The notes: generated by a model not told the origin, from the letters alone. A stretch of 64,000 nucleotides of DNA from Marasmitruncus massiliensis (GCF_900186535.1 NZ_FYDE01000005.1:1092895-1156894); one strand, 5' to 3'; shown: positions 36,545-45,079, counted from the first letter of the stretch. Numbers and translations are program-made.

Positions 36545-37959
36545 AATATGAGCTGGTCGCGGGACTGGAGACCCATATTGAATTGTCCACCAAAACAAAA
36601 ATTTTCTGCGGCTGCACCACGGAATTCGGTTCCGAGCCAAATACCCACTGCTGCCCGATCTGTACGGGCATGCCGGGAACACTGCCGAAGCTGAACCGCG
36701 CGGTCGTAAATTTCGCAATCAAGGCGGGGCTTGCGACGCACTGTGAAATCGCGCCGGTTGCGAAGATGGACCGCAAGAACTACGTTTATCCCGACTTGCC
36801 AAAGGCCTATCAGATTTCCGAGTTTGACAAGCCCCTTTGCCAGAATGGCTATATTGAGCTGGAAAGCGGGAGAAGAATCCGCATCACCCGTATCCATATT
36901 GAGGAAGACGCGGGAAAGCTTGTGCACCAGCGCGGGGATACCTACGTTGATTACAACCGCGGCGGCGTCCCTCTGATCGAGGTGGTAACCGAGCCGGATA
37001 TCCGCAGTATTGACGAAGCAAGGGAATATGTCGAAAAGCTCCAGCTGATTATGAAATATATCGGCGTTTCCGACTGCAAAATGCAGGAGGGCTCTCTGCG
37101 CTGTGATGTGAATGTTTCCGTCCGTCCGGAGGGCTCGGAGAAACTCGGGACGCGCGCGGAAATCAAAAACATGAACTCATTCACGTTTATGACAAAAGCG
37201 ATGCAGTATGAGTTCGACCGTCAGGTGGACTTGGTGGAAAGCGGCGAACAGGTGGTTCAGGAAACCCGCCGTTTTGACGACGCAACCGGTACCACCGAGG
37301 GGATGCGCAGCAAGGAAGACGCGCAGGATTACCGCTATTTCCGCGAACCGGACCTTGTTTCGATTGTGACAACGCCGGAACAGGTGGAGGAGCTGAGGGG
37401 CCAGCTTCCCGAACTGCCGGACGCGAAATACGCACGCTATGTAGGCGAATACGGTCTGCCGCCCGCCGACGCTTCGCTGCTGGTAAAATACCGCAGGGTT
37501 GCGGAATTTTTCGATGAAGCGGCGAACGGTCTGCAAACGCCCAAGACCGTAGCGAACCTGATTCTGGGGCAGATTTTCCGCAGGATGCCGACCGACGAGG
37601 AAAAAGAGGCCTGTAACCTGTTGATTTCCGCCGGGATGCTGCGGGAACTTGCACTTCTGCTGGAATCCGGCAAGATGAAGATGAACCTCGCCAAATCCAC
37701 ACTGGACACGATGCTTGACACCGGCAAACCGGTCGGGGAACTGGTTTCAGAAGGTGATTTGGCGGGTGTGGATGAAGACGCGCTGTATAAAATCTGCGCT
37801 GAAATGGTAGCCGCCAACCCCAACGCGGTGGCGGATTACCGGGCAGGCAAGGAAAAAGCCGTCAAAGCGCTCATCGGCGGCGTGATGAAAGCAACTAAAG
37901 GAAAAGCGGACGCCACACAGGCGGAAGCGATCCTGATTGAACTGATTCATAAAGCATAA
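36541..37959 (+). CDS. gatB: Asp/Glu-tRNA amidotransferase subunit B
   Basis: A 472-residue subunit that binds tRNA and performs ATP-dependent activation and amide transfer. The start YELVAGLETHIELSTKTKIF, zinc site region CGCTTEFGSEPNTHCCPIC, KMDRKNYVYPDLPKAYQISE and TRIHIEEDAGKL are GatB/PET112 signatures, and the YqeY-like tail domain is present. It overlaps gatA by four bases. A bidirectional terminator follows. Confidence 0.98.
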   Translation: MKYELVAGLETHIELSTKTKIFCGCTTEFGSEPNTHCCPICTGMPGTLPKLNRAVVNFAIKAGLATHCEIAPVAKMDRKNYVYPDLPKAYQISEFDKPLCQNGYIELESGRRIRITRIHIEEDAGKLVHQRGDTYVDYNRGGVPLIEVVTEPDIRSIDEAREYVEKLQLIMKYIGVSDCKMQEGSLRCDVNVSVRPEGSEKLGTRAEIKNMNSFTFMTKAMQYEFDRQVDLVESGEQVVQETRRFDDATGTTEGMRSKEDAQDYRYFREPDLVSIVTTPEQVEELRGQLPELPDAKYARYVGEYGLPPADASLLVKYRRVAEFFDEAANGLQTPKTVANLILGQIFRRMPTDEEKEACNLLISAGMLRELALLLESGKMKMNLAKSTLDTMLDTGKPVGELVSEGDLAGVDEDALYKICAEMVAANPNAVADYRAGKEKAVKALIGGVMKATKGKADATQAEAILIELIHKA

Positions 37960-37962
37960 AAA

Positions 37963-37991
37963 AATAACCCGCCTGATAAAGGCGGGTTATT
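37963..37991. terminator. Bidirectional terminator between gatB and the ZIP gene
   Basis: AATAACCCGCCT / AGGCGGGTTATT with a short loop and A/T runs on both sides, within the 33-base space between convergent genes. Confidence 0.9.
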
Positions 37992-37992
37992 T

Positions 37993-38787
37993 TTATCCAA
38001 GAGCCACATCCAGCGTCATCATGACCAGAAATCCGAACATGACACTCAGCGTTCCAATATTGGAGTGTTCGCCTAAATGTGCCTCCGGAATCAGCTCTTC
38101 TACTACCACATAGATCATAGCTCCCGCGGCGAAAGATAAAATCCATGGCAGGATGCTCTGGACACCGGCTGCGATCATAACGGTAATAATACCGGCGATA
38201 GGTTCCACAATGCCGGAAAGCGATCCGTAAATAAAAGACTTGGTGTTTGAAAACCCTTCTTTTTTTAACGGCAGTGAAATAGCGGCGCCCTCCGGGAAGT
38301 TCTGAAGCCCCATACCGATAGCAAGAGCAACCGCGCCGGCGAGGGAATTTGCATTGCTCTGTGAAGCCATGGCAAAAGCGAGCCCCACGGCCATGCCTTC
38401 GGGGATGTTATGCAGCGTCACAGCAAGAACCAGCATGGTTGTGCGCTTCCAAGAGGAGGGAAGCCCCTCGGCTTCTTCACTGCCCGCGTGCAGATGGGGC
38501 AGGACTCTGTCAAGCGCCAGCAGGAACAGCCCCCCGATCACGAACCCGCCCGCGGCGGGGAGCAGGCCGGTGCCGCCATCTGCCTTTGCCATGTCAATGG
38601 AAGGCACCAGCAGCGACCAGACGGACGCGGCAATCATGACCCCGGCGGCAAACCCCAGAAAAATGCGCTGGAGTCCCGGACGTATTTCTCCGCGGAATAA
38701 GAAGACCATCGCGGCGCCCAGTGCGGTGCATAAAAATGTGAAGCCGGTCCCGGCGAGCGCCAGCTTCAGAGATTCAATCAGTTCCAT
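37993..38787 (-). CDS. ZIP family divalent metal transporter (ZupT/GufA-like)
   Basis: A 264-residue, roughly eight-helix membrane protein. The two metal-site helices carry LHNIPEGMAVGLAFAMA near residue 135 and MGLQNFPEGAAISLPL near 168, as in ZIP transporters. These move Zn2+, Mn2+ or Fe2+, usually inward. ATG 38787 was chosen because GAGGTG lies seven bases upstream, giving MELIESLKLALAGTG. It lies downstream of rubrerythrin on the same strand with a 78-base gap, so cotranscription with the PerR unit is possible but not proven. Confidence 0.88.
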   Translation of the reverse strand: MELIESLKLALAGTGFTFLCTALGAAMVFLFRGEIRPGLQRIFLGFAAGVMIAASVWSLLVPSIDMAKADGGTGLLPAAGGFVIGGLFLLALDRVLPHLHAGSEEAEGLPSSWKRTTMLVLAVTLHNIPEGMAVGLAFAMASQSNANSLAGAVALAIGMGLQNFPEGAAISLPLKKEGFSNTKSFIYGSLSGIVEPIAGIITVMIAAGVQSILPWILSFAAGAMIYVVVEELIPEAHLGEHSNIGTLSVMFGFLVMMTLDVALG

Positions 38788-38865
38788 CAGGAAACACCTC
38801 TTCCAAATCAAAAACGGCGCCGCGCCGGAAGGCAGGCGGCACCGTTCAGTATTTTTTCCGGCAGC

Positions 38866-39408
38866 TTAATAATTTTTGGAGACAAGCTGGAAATATGCCT
38901 GCGGATGGTCACAGACAGGACAGACCAGAGGAGCTTTTTCGCCAACATGGATGTGGCCGCAGTTGGAGCACTGCCAGATGACGACGCCGGTCTTCTGGAA
39001 GACTTCATTGGTGTCCACATTTTTCAGCAGGGCAAGGTAACGGTCCTCATGCTCTTTTTCAATCTTTGCAACCGCTTCGAACAGATACGCAATTTTATCG
39101 AAGCCTTCTTCTTTTGCTTCTTTGGCAAAGTTTGCGTACATGTCCGTCCACTCATAGTGCTCCCCGGCGGCGGCGTCTTTCAGGTTTGCAGCGGTATCGG
39201 GAATTCCGCCATCGTGCAGCAGCTTGAACCAGATTTTGGCATGTTCTTTTTCATTATTGGCGGTTTCCTCAAACAGATTGCCAATTTGCACGAATCCTTC
39301 TTTTTTGGCTTTGGAGGCGTAATAGGTGTATTTGTTTCTAGCCTGCGATTCGCCTGCAAAAGCCGTCATCAGGTTTGCTTCGGTTTTGGTGCCTTTCAGT
39401 TCTTTCAT
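38866..39408 (-). CDS. rbr: Rubrerythrin
   Basis: A 180-residue non-haem iron peroxidase of anaerobes. The N-terminal ferritin-like di-iron domain has [19 protein letters not shown] and [18 protein letters not shown], and a second pair in [20 protein letters not shown]. The C-terminal rubredoxin-like domain has [10 protein letters not shown] and [11 protein letters not shown]. It reduces H2O2 to water with reduced electron carriers. The ATG at 39408 has GAGG seven bases upstream. The perR-like gene lies 30 bases upstream on the same strand. Confidence 0.97.
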   Translation of the reverse strand: MKELKGTKTEANLMTAFAGESQARNKYTYYASKAKKEGFVQIGNLFEETANNEKEHAKIWFKLLHDGGIPDTAANLKDAAAGEHYEWTDMYANFAKEAKEEGFDKIAYLFEAVAKIEKEHEDRYLALLKNVDTNEVFQKTGVVIWQCSNCGHIHVGEKAPLVCPVCDHPQAYFQLVSKNY

Positions 39409-39438
39409 GTCCATACCTCTTTCTTGTTCAAAATTTTG

Positions 39439-39819
39439 TCAATGTTTAGCTTTGCAGCCCGGACAAATTCCGGTCAGCAAAACCTGATATCCGGTTATGG
39501 TAAAATCGGATTCCTTTTTTATTTGCTCATCGAGTGCTGACAGATCGCCAAGTTCGATGTCAAATAGCTGGCCGCATTTCTCACATAGAATGTGATGGTG
39601 CTCATCAAGCCGCCCGTCGAAGCGGTCGGAAGCGTTCGGAATATTGATTTTTCGCAAAAGCCCCTGCTCCGACAGCAGATTCAGATTCCGATAGACTGTG
39701 CCGAGACTGATGTTGGGCTCTTGCGTACGCACCATGGAATAGACGGTATCGGCTGTCGGATGAATGGGATTATGCACAACAGTGTGATGAATAATTTCCC
39801 TTTGCCTTGAATATTTCAT
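39439..39819 (-). CDS. perR: Fur family peroxide-type regulator (PerR-like)
   Basis: A 126-residue Fur-family repressor. The winged helix includes ISLGTVYRNLNLLSEQGLLR, the metal-binding region FDGRLDEHHHILCEKCGQLFD, and the C-terminal CPGC pairs with CEKC for the structural zinc site. An Asp (in the SDRFDGR segment) rather than Glu near the regulatory His residues favours PerR over Fur. It is cotranscribed with rubrerythrin, the classic PerR target. A Per-box-like sequence overlaps its own -10 box. ATG 39819 has AAGGG upstream. Confidence 0.82.
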   Translation of the reverse strand: MKYSRQREIIHHTVVHNPIHPTADTVYSMVRTQEPNISLGTVYRNLNLLSEQGLLRKINIPNASDRFDGRLDEHHHILCEKCGQLFDIELGDLSALDEQIKKESDFTITGYQVLLTGICPGCKAKH

Positions 39820-39896
39820 AACATCAACCCTTATCCATGACCGGCTTTGCGGACACTTCAAATTTGCAATAACGATAATAATTACTGATTTGTCAT

Positions 39897-39911
39897 TATC
39901 TTACTATAATA
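39897..39911 (-). promoter_or_regulatory. Candidate Per box
   Basis: On the minus strand TATTATA-G-TAAGATA is a 7-1-7 inverted repeat with five of seven matched pairs, overlapping the -10 hexamer of the perR-rbr promoter. The position fits repression. Confidence 0.5.
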
Positions 39912-39926
39912 ATCCGGATTTGTCAA
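39898..39926 (-). promoter_or_regulatory. Promoter of perR-rbr
   Basis: TTGACA (39921-39926) and TAAGAT (39898-39903) on the minus strand, 17-base spacer. Confidence 0.8.
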
Positions 39927-39994
39927 TACAAATTTAAAAATTGCTGTGTTTGATTCTAATTTTCGTTGAGTGCGCTGAAATATAATCAGACGGG

Positions 39995-40023
39995 TTGTGG
40001 GTTTTTCTTAGCTTTGTTATAAT
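39995..40023 (+). promoter_or_regulatory. Promoter of the DUF975 gene
   Basis: TTGTGG (39995-40000) and TATAAT (40018-40023), 17-base spacer, about 45 bases before the start codon. Confidence 0.65.
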
Positions 40024-40068
40024 ATTTACAACGATTGAATTCAAAATATATCCAAATGAGGTGTTATT

Positions 40069-40833
40069 ATGTGGCAGCGGGAACAAATAAAGTGGGAGGC
40101 GAAGCAGAAGTTACGCCGGTTTTACTGGATGGCGTTTGCGGTTTGCCTGACCTACCTGATGATTGGCGGCGGAGTAAGAGGAATCAGATTCAACTTGAAT
40201 TTTGACCTCGACCAAATAAGGCCGGTTGTCGGCCAGATCTATGTGAATCCGGAGCGGATACCCGAAGTGATCATTCCAGTTCTGATCATGATGGCCGGCG
40301 GTTTCTTTGTTTTTTTGATTTCATTGCTGGTACGCATCTTTGTGCATAATGTGCTCGAGGTTGGGTATAACCGGTTTTTTATGGAAAGCAGACAGTTCGC
40401 CAGCCGCTATGAAACTCTGTTCGCGGAATATACGCATGGCTCCGGGGAACTTGGGAATGTTGTCATTACCCTGTTTTTCCGTGATTTGAAACTCTTTTTG
40501 TGGAAACTGCTGCTAATCATTCCGGGAATTATTAAATACTATGAGTATAAAATGGTTCCATATATCCTGTGCGAATGCCCGACGATGCCTCGCCAGCGTG
40601 TTTTCGAACTCAGCCGGCTCATGACTGACGGGGAAAAAATGAAACTGTTTGTGCTGGATTTGTCGTTTATTGGCTGGTATCTGCTTGCGCTCATTCCGTG
40701 CGGGCTTGGAATCCCGTTTTTATATCCCTATATTTCCGCGACAAAAGCGGAGCTTTACACCGCGCTGCGTGAAAAGGCTTTCGGGATGGGATTTTCCAGC
40801 CCCGGCGAGCTGCCCGGTTTTTCAAATTCCTGA
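40069..40833 (+). CDS. DUF975 family integral membrane protein
   Basis: A 254-residue membrane protein with about five helices. It resembles the DUF975 family common in Firmicutes: MWQREQIKWEAKQKLRRFYW at the N-terminus, GYNRFFMESRQFASRYETLF in a central loop, and LLLIIPGIIKYYEYKMVPYI followed by SRLMTDGEKMKLFVLDLSFI. The function of the family is not known. AATGAGGTG precedes the ATG. It is a single gene with its own promoter and a shared bidirectional terminator. Confidence 0.82.
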   Translation: MWQREQIKWEAKQKLRRFYWMAFAVCLTYLMIGGGVRGIRFNLNFDLDQIRPVVGQIYVNPERIPEVIIPVLIMMAGGFFVFLISLLVRIFVHNVLEVGYNRFFMESRQFASRYETLFAEYTHGSGELGNVVITLFFRDLKLFLWKLLLIIPGIIKYYEYKMVPYILCECPTMPRQRVFELSRLMTDGEKMKLFVLDLSFIGWYLLALIPCGLGIPFLYPYISATKAELYTALREKAFGMGFSSPGELPGFSNS

Positions 40834-40860
40834 TACTGCCGGATTTTTCGGTGACCGCGA

Positions 40861-40892
40861 TAAAACGCGATGGCAACTGCCATCGCGTTTTA
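40861..40892. terminator. Bidirectional terminator
   Basis: TAAAACGCGATGGCA and its complement form a 15-base-pair stem around a tiny loop, between the convergent DUF975 and symporter genes. Confidence 0.9.
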
Positions 40893-40933
40893 TTCATCTG
40901 ATTTACAAACTGTAATTTTTATTACGGATTTGC

Positions 40934-42454
40934 CTATTCGGAAACCTGATCAAGCATCAGTTTATGGGGCGCGGGGATGCGCTCATCGTAGCAGGAAAAA
41001 GTAACATCGAGATGCCCCATAGACAGCTTTGGCGTCAGCACGCTTACCAGCGGTACAATCAACAAAGAGGCTGTTATGGAAAGCGCGCCCGCGCTGGTAG
41101 GCGCGGTAAATGGGAAAAACAGGTTCCACAGGTTGATGCCGAGTCCGGTGATGAAACAGGCCCAGACACCGGAGGCGGTTGCGCCGCGCCAGAACAGGCC
41201 GTAGACAAACGGACCGAGGAAGGAACCCGCCAGCACACCCCAGGACAGGGACATCAACGTGGTGATCAGGCTGTTGGGGTTGAGCGCGAGAACGACAGAC
41301 AATGCTACAAAAAAGACGCAAAGCAAGCGAATCCAGCGCAGCTGCACCTTATGGGACATGTTCCTGAAAAAAATCCCCTGCAAAAAATCGAGCGTGAAGG
41401 TGGAACTGGAGGTAATCACCAGCGAAGAGAGGGTAGACATAGACGCGGAAAGGACGAGGATCATGACGACGCCAATCAGCAGGTCGGGCAGGCTGCCGGC
41501 GAGCATGTCCGGCACAATCTGGTCAAAGACAGGCTTGCCGGAATCCGGCACTTTGTAGTAAAGCCTGCCGAAAGCACCCATAAAATAGCTTCCCCCGGCA
41601 ATTACCAGGGCAAAAACAGTGGAAATGATCGTGCCCGTCTGAATTGATTTTTCGTTCTTGATGGTATAAAATTTGTGAACCATCTGCGGCAGGCCAAGCG
41701 TTCCGAGGCTGGTCAGAATGACGACTCCGAGCAGGGAAAGCGGGTCCGGCCCGAAAAAGGAAACCAGGGAGCCGCTCAACCCCGGCGCGGAATCGGAAGG
41801 GATCTGGGAAAGCTGCGCCAGCGCCGACTGGAAACCACCTTTTCCGTTCAGAATCGCGGCTACCACCAGTATAATTCCAACCAGCATAATGATCCCCTGA
41901 ATCAGATCGTTCAGTGCCGCGGCCATATAGCCGCCCACCACAACATAGATACCGGTCAGTACGGCGATTCCAATCACACACCAGGTAAAATCAATACCGA
42001 ATGCCATGGCGAACAGGCCGGACAGACCTTTATAAACCGAAGCGGAATAGGGAACCAGAAAAACAAAAATCAGGGCGGAAGATACCGTCCGCAGCGAATC
42101 GCAGCAATAGCGTTTTGCAAAGAAATCCGGCATGGTCGCGGACTCAAAATGCTTGGTCATGACGCGGGTGCGTCTGCCAAGCACCACCCAGGCCAGCAGG
42201 CTGCCGATAAGCGCGTTGCCGATTCCGATCCAGGTGGCGGCGATTCCAAAGTTCCAGCCAAACTGTCCGGCATAGCCTACGAAAACCACGGAGGAAAAAT
42301 AGGAGGTCCCGTAGGCGAAGGCGGTGACCCAAGGCCCCACGCTCCGTCCGCCGAGCACAAAGTCGCCGACGCTGCGCGCCTTTCTATGGCAATAAAGCCC
42401 CACCGCGACGGTTACCGCAAAGAAGATCAAGAGCATAAAAATTTTTTCAAACAT
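40934..42454 (-). CDS. Sodium:solute symporter (SSS family), T-box controlled
   Basis: A 506-residue, about 13-helix Na+-coupled transporter of the SSS family (PutP/PanF-like). Family marks are RSVGDFVLGGRSVGPWVTAF near residue 27, TSYFSSVVFVGYAGQFGWNF and the GAFGRLYYKV region. The conserved Na+-site segment is present near SASMSTLSSLVITSSSTF (about 347). Sequence similarity alone suggests proline or pantothenate, but a tyrosine-specific T-box leader lies directly upstream, so an aromatic amino acid, most simply tyrosine, is the better prediction. GGAGG precedes the ATG. Confidence 0.88.
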   Translation of the reverse strand: MFEKIFMLLIFFAVTVAVGLYCHRKARSVGDFVLGGRSVGPWVTAFAYGTSYFSSVVFVGYAGQFGWNFGIAATWIGIGNALIGSLLAWVVLGRRTRVMTKHFESATMPDFFAKRYCCDSLRTVSSALIFVFLVPYSASVYKGLSGLFAMAFGIDFTWCVIGIAVLTGIYVVVGGYMAAALNDLIQGIIMLVGIILVVAAILNGKGGFQSALAQLSQIPSDSAPGLSGSLVSFFGPDPLSLLGVVILTSLGTLGLPQMVHKFYTIKNEKSIQTGTIISTVFALVIAGGSYFMGAFGRLYYKVPDSGKPVFDQIVPDMLAGSLPDLLIGVVMILVLSASMSTLSSLVITSSSTFTLDFLQGIFFRNMSHKVQLRWIRLLCVFFVALSVVLALNPNSLITTLMSLSWGVLAGSFLGPFVYGLFWRGATASGVWACFITGLGINLWNLFFPFTAPTSAGALSITASLLIVPLVSVLTPKLSMGHLDVTFSCYDERIPAPHKLMLDQVSE

Positions 42455-42486
42455 GATGCTGCCTCCACTTCATTCTGGAGGGCAGG

Positions 42487-42760
42487 AAAAATCCCGTCCC
42501 CCGGATTACTCCAGAGGACGGGACGGGCCCGTGTTACCACCTCAGTTTACCGTTCGCCTCACAGCGGACAGCCTCAACGGGTAGATGCCAAAAGGCACTA
42601 CCCCGGCGCGTTAACGGGCGCCATGCGTCGCAGCCTACTTGGAAAACCGTTTGGCGCGCGGCTCTCGGAATGTATTCAGACAGACCGCCCCGCGCCTCTC
42701 ATCCTCCGGCTGCTTTCTGTCAGGCAGAACCCTGTCTTACTGGTTTCCGGTCATTGCTTT
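42487..42760 (-). promoter_or_regulatory. T-box riboswitch, tyrosine (UAC) specifier
   Basis: Read on the minus strand. The specifier loop is framed by CGGAA/TTCCG and AGACAG/CTGTCT helices, with AGTA on the left strand and GAA-TAC-A on the right, so the specifier codon at 42672-42674 is UAC. Further on is the conserved T-box GAGGTGGTAACACGG (42528-42544), whose UGGU can pair with the tRNA end bearing discriminator A. A terminator (TCCCGTCC/GGACGGGA plus T run, 42487-42523) competes with the antiterminator. Uncharged tRNA-Tyr should turn the symporter gene on. Confidence 0.9.
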
Positions 42761-42782
42761 TTTCATTTAAATCGATGATCTA

Positions 42783-42811
42783 AATTTAACACATAAAATC
42801 GATAAAGTCAA
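42783..42811 (-). promoter_or_regulatory. Promoter of the T-box/symporter transcript
   Basis: TTGACT (42806-42811) and TAAATT (42783-42788) on the minus strand with a 17-base spacer, just ahead of the T-box leader. Confidence 0.8.
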
Positions 42812-42817
42812 GTGGGT

Positions 42818-43453
42818 TCAGCAGTTTTTATAGGGCATGTAATTAAGATCAGCAAATTCCCAGTCAACCACGTTCCACCATGCGGCAATATAATCCGCGC
42901 GCTTATTGTGGTATTTCAGATAATAAGCGTGCTCCCAGACATCCACCGTAAGGATGGGGCGCAGCCCAAAGGAAAGAGGAATGTCCTGATTGACCGTGGA
43001 GAGTATCCGGAGCCCGCCGTCGGGACAGCAGACGAGCCAGGCCCAGCCGGAACCGAAGTGTGCTTCCGCGACTTGCGTCATCTGTTTTTGGAACGTTTCA
43101 AACGAGCCGAAACAGCAGTCAATCGCCGCCGCCAGCCGGCCCACCGCGACGTGGGAAGAAGGGCAGGGCGTCATGCCGTCAAAATACAGCTCATGCGCGT
43201 AAACGCCCCCGGCGTTGCGCAGAATTTGGCATCTCAGGTGCGGCGGGAAATTCGGCGCGTCTGTTATCAGGCGCTCCAACGGCAGGCATTTCAGCGCGTC
43301 GGGCGCACATGCCAGCGCGGCGTTCAGGTTTTTGACATAGGTGCCCTGATGCGCATCATGATGCAGCATGACAGTCATGGCATCGATATACGGTTCCAAT
43401 GCGCTGTAATCATAAGGCAGGGGAGTCAGTTCAAACGGGTAGTGCTCATTCAT
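42818..43453 (-). CDS. Fe/Mn superoxide dismutase
   Basis: A 211-residue superoxide dismutase. Metal ligands are visible: His in MLHHDAHQGTYVKNLN, His in NAGGVYAHELYF, and Asp and His in DVWEHAYYLKYHNKRADYI. Fe versus Mn cannot be settled from sequence. It detoxifies superoxide, useful to an anaerobe briefly exposed to oxygen. The start at 43453 is four bases after the amidase stop, with an AAAGGA site inside the amidase gene, so translation may be coupled. No signal peptide. Confidence 0.93.
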   Translation of the reverse strand: MNEHYPFELTPLPYDYSALEPYIDAMTVMLHHDAHQGTYVKNLNAALACAPDALKCLPLERLITDAPNFPPHLRCQILRNAGGVYAHELYFDGMTPCPSSHVAVGRLAAAIDCCFGSFETFQKQMTQVAEAHFGSGWAWLVCCPDGGLRILSTVNQDIPLSFGLRPILTVDVWEHAYYLKYHNKRADYIAAWWNVVDWEFADLNYMPYKNC

Positions 43454-43457
43454 CTCA

Positions 43458-44207
43458 TCAAGTCCTTTCCAGCAGACGGATATACCGCGCATCGGCATAT
43501 CCAATTGTTCCATAGTAATCCACTACATACCATCCCTGCCATTCACCGTATACAGTGATCGGATTGCCGTTCCACGCCCTGGCGATCACCTGGGCGCCAA
43601 GGTTGGGGCGTTTGCGGATGTTGAGCCAGCCTGAGCTTACCCTTACGACTCCTCTTCTGACCGGCTGCGGCGCGATAAAAGGGATTCCGAAATATTCGGT
43701 CAGCGAAAGCACGACGTTGGCGGCGATCTCGCTGATGTTCTGCCGGATCCAATTGGCGTCTTCTTCGTTATCATGGTAGGCGAATTCAATCAGGACCGCT
43801 ACGGCCCTGGTTCTGGACACTTCCCCCAGACTGGTGGTCGGAACGGTTCTCACAAGCCACTCGTAAGGGTAGATATCTTTTAAATTTTCCGTGATGATGT
43901 TGGCTGCACGCTGCCCGTTCCAGCTGGTGGGGTAATAATAGACTTCGCTCCCCTGCCGGAGGCCGGCTTCATTCTCGGGAGAGGCATTGGAATGGAGCGC
44001 CAGGTGCAGGTCGTAGTTGCCCTGATTGGACTGAACGATAGAAGAGGCGGCGGTCATGGTTGGCGTATTTCTTGTGAAGCGGATACCGCTGGAACGCAGG
44101 TAGGGCTCCATTGCGTCAGCAATGAGATTCATGTAATATTCCTCATTGCCGCCGCCTATGTAGGGATTCCATTCCTGGGTTGACGGCGAAAGATAGATAT
44201 TAGGCAT
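43458..44207 (-). CDS. N-acetylmuramoyl-L-alanine amidase with SH3 domain, leaderless
   Basis: A 249-residue amidase_3 (zinc-dependent, LytC/CwlC type) domain followed by a bacterial SH3 domain. The amidase part has EYYMNLIADAMEPYLRSSGI, DLHLALHSNASPE (zinc His) and AVLIEFAYHDNEEDA (catalytic Glu), and the SH3 part VSSGWLNIRKRPNLGAQVIA. It cleaves the bond between MurNAc and L-Ala. There is no signal peptide, so it resembles mother-cell lysis enzymes such as CwlC rather than a secreted autolysin. AAAGGAG precedes the ATG. The superoxide dismutase gene follows after four bases. Confidence 0.88.
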   Translation of the reverse strand: MPNIYLSPSTQEWNPYIGGGNEEYYMNLIADAMEPYLRSSGIRFTRNTPTMTAASSIVQSNQGNYDLHLALHSNASPENEAGLRQGSEVYYYPTSWNGQRAANIITENLKDIYPYEWLVRTVPTTSLGEVSRTRAVAVLIEFAYHDNEEDANWIRQNISEIAANVVLSLTEYFGIPFIAPQPVRRGVVRVSSGWLNIRKRPNLGAQVIARAWNGNPITVYGEWQGWYVVDYYGTIGYADARYIRLLERT

Positions 44208-44287
44208 AATCTTGCTCCTTTCGGGTTTCTCTTTTAGAGTATGCATTCGCCGAAAGAACGGTGCCTGAAATCAAAGGCCTATCTGCA

Positions 44288-44336
44288 TATAAAAAGAAAA
44301 AACCGGCTGTGCATAAACATGCACAGCCGGTTTTAG
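44288..44336 (-). terminator. Orphan hairpin with terminator form
   Basis: AAAACCGGCTGTGCATG and its complement form a 15-17 base-pair stem; on the minus strand it is followed by TTTTTTCTTTTT. It stands between two outward-facing genes, where no minus-strand gene should need terminating. Confidence 0.6.
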
Positions 44337-44417
44337 GCCGGATTTCATTTTTTTGAGTACAGTTGTCCCTTTTCGTGCTATACTAAACTGTAACAGATTG
44401 AAAAAGGAGTCCTTACA

Positions 44418-45062
44418 GTGCCGGATCGAATTCTGCTCAGCCATTTTCGGCAGAGCCTTGACAGGCAGATGGTTTTGCATCGTCTCTCCTGCGTTCCCGG
44501 CAGCGCGGCGCAGGAGGAACTTCTGGCGAGCTGTGAGCAGCTGGAGCCGCTTTTCCGGCAGGCGGTGGAGCCAAAAGCGGTGATCGCTTTTGGAAATGCA
44601 CCTGTTCAGCTTGCGAACAGGTTCCTGCAAACCGGGGATGGCATTGCCTATGTGATCAGCACGCTGGGAAGCGAAGTCGAACGTCTGGCAGAGGAATTTT
44701 TTGAGCAAAAGGATTATTTCAACGGGATGGTGCTCCATGCCATGGCAGACGCTTATCTGTTTACGATGGAACAGGAACTGCTCGAAACGCTGAAAACCGC
44801 CTGTGAAGCGCGCGGCGCCGGCGTCGAAAGACGGCTGGAGGCGCCGCTTCATCTGCCGATGGAAGCGCAGATGATCGCCGTGCGGGAAACGGACGCGGAA
44901 AACCTGCTGGGGATTTTCGTCACCGAAGGGCTGATGCTCTGCCCGGTAAAAAGCTGCTGCTTTGTGGCAAAACTCACGGCGGACAGTTCTGTTTTCTGCG
45001 CAGCGCATAACTGCGGGGATTGCCCGAATCTCACCTGCTCTTTACGGAATCCCGGTTTGTGA
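44418..45062 (+). CDS. Stand-alone MetH activation-domain-like protein
   Basis: A 214-residue protein that resembles short clostridial proteins similar to the AdoMet-binding activation domain of B12-dependent methionine synthase. VISTLGSEVERLAEEFFEQKDYFNGMVLHA-type sequence (here from about residue 79) and LGIFVTEGLMLCPVKSCCF near 172 match that group. It ends with a Cys/His cluster, FCAAHNCGDCPNLTCSLR, that could bind a metal or Fe-S cluster. It may help reactivate a corrinoid protein by reductive methylation; this is inference. No methionine synthase is adjacent. SD is AAAGGAG. Confidence 0.62.
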   Translation: MPDRILLSHFRQSLDRQMVLHRLSCVPGSAAQEELLASCEQLEPLFRQAVEPKAVIAFGNAPVQLANRFLQTGDGIAYVISTLGSEVERLAEEFFEQKDYFNGMVLHAMADAYLFTMEQELLETLKTACEARGAGVERRLEAPLHLPMEAQMIAVRETDAENLLGIFVTEGLMLCPVKSCCFVAKLTADSSVFCAAHNCGDCPNLTCSLRNPGL

Positions 45063-45079
45063 GGAATGCCCGGAAGCAC

